Positions 58,394 to 64,000 of a stretch of 64,000 bases of DNA are shown here, piece after piece. The notes under the pieces are model-generated. The model was not told the origin of the DNA and made no database searches. It worked only from the letters and a program-made list of their open reading frames with translations. Numbering within the stretch: position 1 is the first letter of the stretch; the number at the start of each line of letters is the position of its first letter. The translations under genes were made by a program, and so were the position numbers. The stretch covers positions 6,245,283-6,309,282 of the forward strand of contig NC_063258.1 in NCBI RefSeq assembly GCF_019578655.1, in the 5' to 3' direction. This DNA comes from Ricinus communis. Lineage: Eukaryota > Streptophyta > Magnoliopsida > Malpighiales > Euphorbiaceae.

Positions 58394-58784
58394 ATGTCTT
58401 CATTCAAATTTATTTTTCTTCTTTCTTTTCAGCTGATTAGCTCTTATAAGTACTGATCTTTATTTTTATTTTGTAGTATTATGAATAATTCCATTTTTAG
58501 GTTTGCATGCATTAATCCAAGCACAGACATGCATATGTCAAAAATAAAATCTAATTGATAAATAATTTGTATGAATGTCCTAAGTAGTAGTATGAATGTT
58601 ATTCTGATAAAAAGGTATGATTGTAGACTTACATGTGAAGATGGAAGCAAGAGGTCTAATAGTCTTTCTCCATTGCAAGACTAACGCAAATTGCATAACT
58701 AATCCTGGATGTGGGCTACTACTTTACCATCCTCTGTGTACTTGCGTAAATACTAATTGTATTTGTCCCAAGAGAGTTCTTTAA
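58394..58784 (+). pseudogene. Candidate small cysteine-rich secreted peptide gene, possibly frameshifted
   Basis: Exon 1 begins at 58394 with MSSFKFIFLLSFQLISSY, a good signal peptide, and could end at a GT donor at 58450. After about 175 bp an acceptor (GATTGTAG) lies at 58626. A 47-codon open stretch (58641-58784) follows, with seven cysteines spaced C-x5-C-x5-C-x8-C-x-C-x5-C-x-C. An eighth cysteine (TCEDGS) lies just after the acceptor but in the frame that fits exon 1, so a one-base shift between 58650 and 58675 seems to separate the two. The pattern resembles defensin-like peptides but I do not recognise the family. It may be a recent pseudogene, or the intron may be spliced differently. 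No function is claimed. Confidence 0.4.
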
Positions 58785-59184
58785 AAAAGAAGCTACTCTT
58801 AAAAATCAATGGGTAACAATGCACTGAAACGGAATAACAAATATTTTGAACATAGTCTGTCACACTCGTACTCAAGCTATAGGTATATTTACATTTATTT
58901 TTTTATTTTATTTATATATATGTTGATAGAATTTAAGTATAAGTTAGTATATATATAGATATAGTTATAGAGGAAAGGATTAAATTGAAGCAAATGATTG
59001 TCCTTAATTGCACAATTAAAAGCTTGAGAGTTTATAGGTAACAAAGCCTATTCAATTAAGGGCTTAAATGAATATTTTACCATTAATTTATCCAAATTGG
59101 ATCTGGAGACTTTTTTAAATTCGTGGCTTTTAGTGAGAAATCACATATGGAAAGAGAAGAGAAAGGAAGAAAAAAAAAAAAGAC

Positions 59185-59302
59185 CTTGAAGGGGCTGCTT
59201 GATCCTTCAAGTTTAGGCTTGATTTGCAAGTGAAATTGGTGATCAAAAGTTCTTGTTTTCTAAATCAAGCCTAAACTTGAAGGATCAAGCAGCCCCTTCA
59301 AG
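59185..59302. repeat. Perfect 41-bp stem and 36-base loop at the foldback centre
   Basis: CTTGAAGGGGCTGCTTGATC...GGCTTGATTT (59185-59225) pairs exactly with 59262-59302. If transcribed, this would form a perfect hairpin suitable for Dicer-like processing. Confidence 0.9.
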
Positions 59303-59518
59303 CTTTCTTTTTTTCTTTTTCTTCCTTTCTCTTTTCTTTTCATATGTGATTCTCACTAAAAGCAACGTACTTAAAGAAGTCTTCATATTCAATTTGGATA
59401 AGTTAATGGTAAAATATTTATTTAAGTCCTTAATGAAATGGCTTTGTTACCTATAAATCCTCAAACTTTCAATTGTGCAATTAAGGACAATCATTTGCTT
59501 CAACTGAGTCCTTTCCTC

Positions 59519-59521
<3 letters not shown>

Positions 59522-59589
<68 letters not shown>
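59522..59589. repeat. (AT)n microsatellite
   Basis: About 68 bp of uninterrupted alternating AT inside the right arm of the foldback element. Confidence 0.95.
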
Positions 59590-59593
<4 letters not shown>

Positions 59594-59689
59594 TAACTTA
59601 TACTTAAATTCTATCAACATATATGTAAATGAAATGCAAAAATGAATGTAAATATACTTATAGCTAGAGTACGGGTGTGACATAGTTCT

Positions 59690-60928
59690 TTTGAATAAAA
59701 CTTGAATACACGTACTAAATTATCTTGTCCATTTTGTTATATATTTTTTTTCTCTTGTTTTATTAATTTTTTTGAATTTATTTACTACTTCAATTTGTAA
59801 TTTGCTTATGAGAGATTCTGAATTTATAAAAAACTAAATCACAAGTATTAGAAAAAAGTATTTGTTGACTTTTATCATTTTACTTTATCCAAATTGAGTA
59901 ATTGAATCTCATTAGTTATTTATATAAATAATTGTTCTAAATTTTTACTCAGCAAATAATAGAAATGAAAATTAACTTTTAACGGTATTCATATTTAATT
60001 TTACATATATAGGATTTATATATTCTTAATTTCTCATATTTTATATTATATTATATTTTATATTAATTTAGTAATATAATGTCATTATTTAATCGATGCT
60101 AACAACTTGTATTCATATATTAAATATTTAATTATAATTTACTGATAAAAGAAATTTATTTTATAAATTGACAAACCTAGATGATTTTATATTGAGAGTA
60201 TCTATTAACAGCACTAGCATGCTTTTTGGGAAATGTTGCGGTGCATCTAAATAAACGGTTATTTAAAAAATATTAATAATGTATTCTTATTTGATAAATT
60301 TAATTATTTTATTAAAAAATTATATTGTAAGAAAATAAATTTTTAAATTACAAATTGTAATTTATATTAAATAGCAATATTTTATATATATATATATTGG
60401 AATTTTATTGATTATAAATATATAAAACAAATTTTTGACTAACTAACTACTTATCTAAAAAAATATAAAAATATTAAATGATTGATGGTTATAAATATTG
60501 AATGATTTATTTGTAGAAAAAAATTGTAACTTATCAATACTATTTAAATTATTGAATATCTAATTAAAAAATTAACTACACTTAATGAAATCTATTTATT
60601 TATTTAAATGCCTTTTGTAATTGGTTAATTTGTAATTGGTTAACTCACCAAAATGCAAGAAAATATTTTAAAATTCATATATATATAGATATACTATTAC
60701 CTTTCCATTAAATATATATTAAAATATAATTAAGATATCTTTTTTTAGGATTAGAGTCATTATTTAATTAGAAATATAATTTATTAATTAATAATTGAAT
60801 AAAAAAATATAAAATCACAAATAAGCTTTAATCTCATATATAATAAATAAGTATACTTATCAAAATAAAAATTTTGTATAAATATAATAATACATGTTAA
60901 AAGAATTTTATGTTTTGAAAATTAATAT

Positions 60929-60930
<2 letters not shown>
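59690..60930. other. AT-rich intergenic DNA
   Basis: No gene seen. Short direct phrases (AATTGGTTAA, TTAACTCACC) occur near 60615-60650. A short (TA)n tract lies near 60384. Confidence 0.5.

Positions 60931-60983
<53 letters not shown>
60931..60983. repeat. (TA)n microsatellite
   Basis: About 50 bp of alternating TA. It lies 350 bp downstream of the EXO1 stop codon. Confidence 0.95.
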
Positions 60984-60986
<3 letters not shown>

Positions 60987-61333
60987 AAGATAAACCTTCC
61001 AATCTTTCAAGTTGCAGGTTGGGGTCAATAGTAATCACACTTGCAGGTTCACATCACTGTCACTAGTACTAGTACTAGCACCTTGTTCAACATGGTCCAT
61101 CAATCACAATACCTTGGAAATCACGTTAGGATATTCATTTACAAATATTACAGTAACCCTGTAAATACTGTTACTGTAATGTGATATCCCGGTACTAGTA
61201 CTGGTATTGCTTTTGCAGGATTAGATTGCTTTTTCACTCTGTTTCAGGACATCAACAAGTGATAATCTACAATGATAACCCAAAATGGGCAAATAATTAA
61301 ATGAATTACAACGCATGAGGTGAGATTCAAAGG
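60984..61333 (-). other. Region downstream of EXO1, probably including its 3' UTR
   Basis: It contains a nested set of short inverted phrases (TACAGTAAC...GTTACTGTAA at 61149-61180 and ACTAGTACTAGTACTAG at about 61057-61073). No gene is seen. Confidence 0.5.
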
Positions 61334-63798
61334 TTACACCGGAGAAAAGAAATTCAAGATAGTGTTTTGCTTACTCTCTCCACTCCTATGTTTGCTACTC
61401 TTAGTTTTCTCATTTTTACCTCTGCGTTTCACCTCATGAATTTTTATAGGCTTGGAATTCACACTTTCTTGGGATTCCTTAGCGACAAACAAGATTTCTG
61501 AGATTTCTTCAGTCACCTCAGAAGTTTGATCATCCATGCTTTCTTTCTGATGCAAGTCAATTTCGTTTATTTTTCTTTTCTTGCAAAAACTATTGTCAGC
61601 AACCTTTTGTGGATTGCTATCTGGAGTAGAACACAACGTATTCGATCTTTCGTAGTCTGAGACATCTAAAACTGATTCAGGACTGCTCTTTATCATAAAT
61701 GGATTGTTAGGAATCTTCAGTGGAATATCTTGAAGAACCATTTCTTTCTCTACTTTTAGATGAATTTCTTGAGGTAAAACTAGTTTCTGAAGTGCTAAAG
61801 CCTCATTCACATACTTCCTTTCAGTTATAACAGGATCCTGCTTCATTACTATACCTGCAACCATAACCCACCAATGTAAACTATGTAAACTTCATCTCAG
61901 ATTTATCTATTTTGTAATATGCCAACTCAAGGGACTAAACAACTTGCCTGTGACATCTTTTTTTGCGGTTTTCGTTGATCTGGCCACAAAACTGTTCTTC
62001 TGTCTCGACATTACAGCATCTTCAAGTTTCTGCTGCTCAAAAGGATTTTGGATGACAATAGGGTCATGATGACATTCCGAACTTGGGAAAATGTTAAAGG
62101 CCTCCATGTTCGTAGGATTCAAGTTTCCTTCAGCAATTGCAATTGCTACTGAAGAAGGAAGTTCTCTGATATTCATCAGTTAAGGCAAAACCTTTCATGC
62201 CAGAGAAACACAGGCCATGCATGTAATTATTACCTGAAGACTCCCGAGATATGATACTTCTCCGCACCAGATTATCCACATACTTAGGTTTTTAAAAGCA
62301 TTCCCAGATTCATTCATAGCAGCGCATGCTAAAACTAGGAGTAAGAGGACCTTCTCCAAATATCTTGGCAAGATGATACCAACTTCTAAGAACAAAGTTA
62401 TGTAAAAAGAAAAAGGATACGGTCCAAGAAAATCGAGCTTCTCATCTAGAGAATCCAGAAGATTTTGTGAAAGAGGTTTTAGGTGTATGAGTTTCCTTGT
62501 GGTAGCATCATATCTGCATATAACATTAGAATGTCAGTCATAAATGACTAAAATAAAGTCTGAAATCACTGAACAATGCATTTCAAGATTCACACACATT
62601 CGAGCATGCTGGAAAACTGCAAGAGCTTCCCTGAAAGATTTGGAATAATCTTCAGGCATTTGATTCCCCTTCTCTAACTTCAGAACTGATAAAACCTGCA
62701 AGCATGCCGCCCAATATAGAATTGATGATTAAGAAAAGCTTCAGGATCATAGATATGAATTTACAAAACCAATTGAAATTTCTAAAGGACAGGTGACATG
62801 AAAGAAAGCTTCCTAAAGGAAAGAACATGAAGATCAACTTAAGTCTGCAAAATGAGATGTGTCTGCAGTAAAAGTGTCATTGGGTGTTATCTATTTTCTT
62901 GCCATTCCATTGACAGAAAAAGGCAATATAAATAATATGACCAACCTCTGAATGAATTGAACATTCAGAATATCTTAGATTTAATCTACAACTAAGATTC
63001 TGTAAAATGACCAAACTTATTAATCTAAAATTCTTTCAGATTGCAACTACCTTCTCTCCACAACTAAGAATTTGCATTATCAACAGACTTGGAGGGTTGA
63101 TTATGTATAGAAATAGTTGGATGGATGTGCCACTCAATCTCAGAACAACAACATAGTATGAAAACTTGTTGCCATGGTTGGGAAAATAACCCCATACTTT
63201 TAGAAGAAATTTTCCAATACACCATATACTAGCAAATAGTTCACCTTCTCCGCAGTCAATATTAGATCCACTCTCTATGGTTTCGATCGATCCACATATT
63301 TTAACTTCACTTTTGGAACATACTGCTTTATTTTCATATCTTCTATCCTCAAGGACAAGTTCATGAAACTCAGATAAACTCTTCATTTGCTTAAATTTCC
63401 ATTAGAAATCTTAACAAATGGTGGTAAATCTTAACAACTAGCACATGGAGCACTGAATTTTTGAAACTTCGATAGTTATGTGCTAGAGTATGGTGGTAAA
63501 TCTCACACCATACCACTTATATTTAAATACTAAAACAAGCTTGTGAGTGCTTGATAAAGAATAAGTATGCATTATCTTGTGTGCATTTGTTGGTAAGATC
63601 TCTAATGAGTTACAGTTGATTTATAGATGCATTATCTTCAGGAGTTGACTTGTGATTAATTCCACAGCCATCTCAAAAACCAGTCAGGCATACTTACACG
63701 GTCCAAGTTTCGATACTTCACAACAAATGAATGAGCCTTCACAATTCCAATCCCAGGAACAGATGGAAGAAAATCACAACCAGCTAAGACACACATAC
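61334..63798 (-). CDS. EXO1: EXO1, exonuclease 1 (3' five exons; 5' part outside window)
   Basis: Visible exons on the minus strand: 63798-63698, 62695-62598, 62513-62421, 62165-61948 and 61854-61334. Phases agree across all four introns. They give the last 342 residues. The first visible exon holds GMCVLAGCDFLPSVPGIGIV and KAHSFVVKYRNLDR, the helix-hairpin-helix/H2TH DNA-binding part of the FEN1/EXO1 nuclease family. Next come QMPEDYSKSFREALAVFQHA, KLDFLGPELPSSVAIAIAEG and NLNPTNMEAF, which are specific to EXO1. The C-terminal tail is low-complexity, with basic patches (KKRKINEID, KRRGKNEKTKSSKHR) and a terminal QNTILNFF, a canonical PCNA-interacting box. EXO1 removes 5' ends during mismatch repair and resection. 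The intron at 61947-61855 starts with GC (AG/GCAAGT). Catalytic exons lie beyond 64000. Confidence 0.92.
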
Positions 63799-64000
63799 CT
63801 GTAAATGTGTTGAAAGGTAAGGCAGATTACAGTCTGTACTCTATATTTAATCATACAACATGATTATAGCTCTATCTCATGATATGTGAAAACCTGATGA
63901 TGATGGATACGTTTCTGTCAACATGACTATGAAAGCAGAATATGAAACAAAGGGATTTGCCATTTGCACGCTTAGGAGTATTAGCAACAGAAGGTTTAGA
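63799..64000 (-). other. EXO1 intron sequence at the window edge
   Basis: Upstream of the 63798 acceptor (TTTACAG) there is no sequence matching the expected preceding EXO1 exon. The stretch looks intronic, and the next exon must be outside the window. Confidence 0.6.

Larger units (their letters stand above)
58857..59679. mobile_element. 823-bp foldback (long inverted-repeat) element
   Basis: The left and right halves are reverse complements over almost their full length (arms about 370-420 bp, loop 59226-59261). The innermost 41 bp (59185-59225 and 59262-59302) pair perfectly. The outer ends read CACACTCGTACTCAAGCTAT on the left; the right end is its complement with two changes. The 7-bp ACATAGT flanks both sides (58850-58856 and 59680-59686) and could be the target duplication. 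An (AT)n run at 59522-59589 has expanded inside the right arm; the left arm has only a short counterpart. No coding capacity, so it is a MITE-like or foldback element. Confidence 0.85.

Noticed and set aside
59447..59683. 78-codon minus-strand frame with poly(Ile-Tyr)
   Set aside because: It is a translation of the (AT)n microsatellite in the foldback arm.
62195..62395. 66-codon minus-strand open frame (MFLEVGIILPRYLEK...)
   Set aside because: It falls in the EXO1 intron 62420-62166. Skipping it gives LGPELPSSVAIAIAEG, which matches the family; including it does not.
63036..63386. 116-codon minus-strand open frame between two EXO1 exons
   Set aside because: It lies inside the 1002-bp intron between phase-compatible exons that join to a canonical EXO1 sequence; it has no recognisable domain and would disrupt the protein.
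1..64000. CRISPR arrays, bacterial operons, tRNA genes
   Set aside because: The window is plant nuclear DNA; no regularly spaced direct repeats of CRISPR type and no tRNA cloverleaf with A and B boxes were found by reading.

Overview
This window is plant nuclear DNA, most likely from a eudicot. It is very AT-rich. It carries two ordinary intron-containing plant genes at its edges, plant LTR retrotransposons with tRNA-Asp and tRNA-iMet primer sites, remnants of an endogenous caulimovirid, and a decayed piece of plastid 16S rRNA. I cannot fix the species from the sequence alone.

Left edge (1-3.6 kb): an eight-exon minus-strand gene for a CDCA7-type (4CXXC / R1 zinc finger) protein; every splice junction can be placed in phase. 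Right edge (61.3-64 kb): the last five visible exons of a minus-strand EXO1 (exonuclease 1) gene, with a GC-AG intron and a terminal PCNA-binding (PIP) box; its nuclease-domain exons lie beyond the window.

6-29.4 kb is a nested retrotransposon pile. A decayed minus-strand Ty1/copia element is broken by two complete Athila-like Ty3/gypsy elements. Each has two LTRs, a tRNA-Asp primer site, a gag-protease frame, no reverse transcriptase or integrase, and a matching 5-bp target duplication (ATTTC at 8670-16062, TAGAT at 16344-24046). Two isolated copia gag fragments and a degenerate Tat/Ogre-like fragment lie around them.

29.7-44.3 kb is an endogenous pararetrovirus block, best described as florendovirus-like. 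It has movement protein, coat protein with CCHC knuckle, protease, RT and RNase H, plus a separate downstream ORF2. At least five fragments lie in alternating orientation, all broken by stops and frameshifts. Both outer ends touch (AT)n tracts, and the right end keeps the viral promoter and poly(A) signal. A lone copia-type LTR with its primer site sits inside the block.

44.5-50.2 kb: a carboxylesterase pseudogene split by a near-complete but decayed copia element (45044-49784) inserted at its nucleophile-elbow codons. 50.2-61 kb is AT-rich intergenic DNA holding the plastid 16S fragment (about 53.1-53.4 kb), a candidate small cysteine-rich secreted peptide gene or pseudogene (58394-58784) and an 823-bp foldback element (58857-59679).

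The two host genes act in chromatin/DNA-methylation maintenance and in mismatch repair/recombination; nothing suggests a functional link. Most of the rest is a fossil record of transposition and viral integration.
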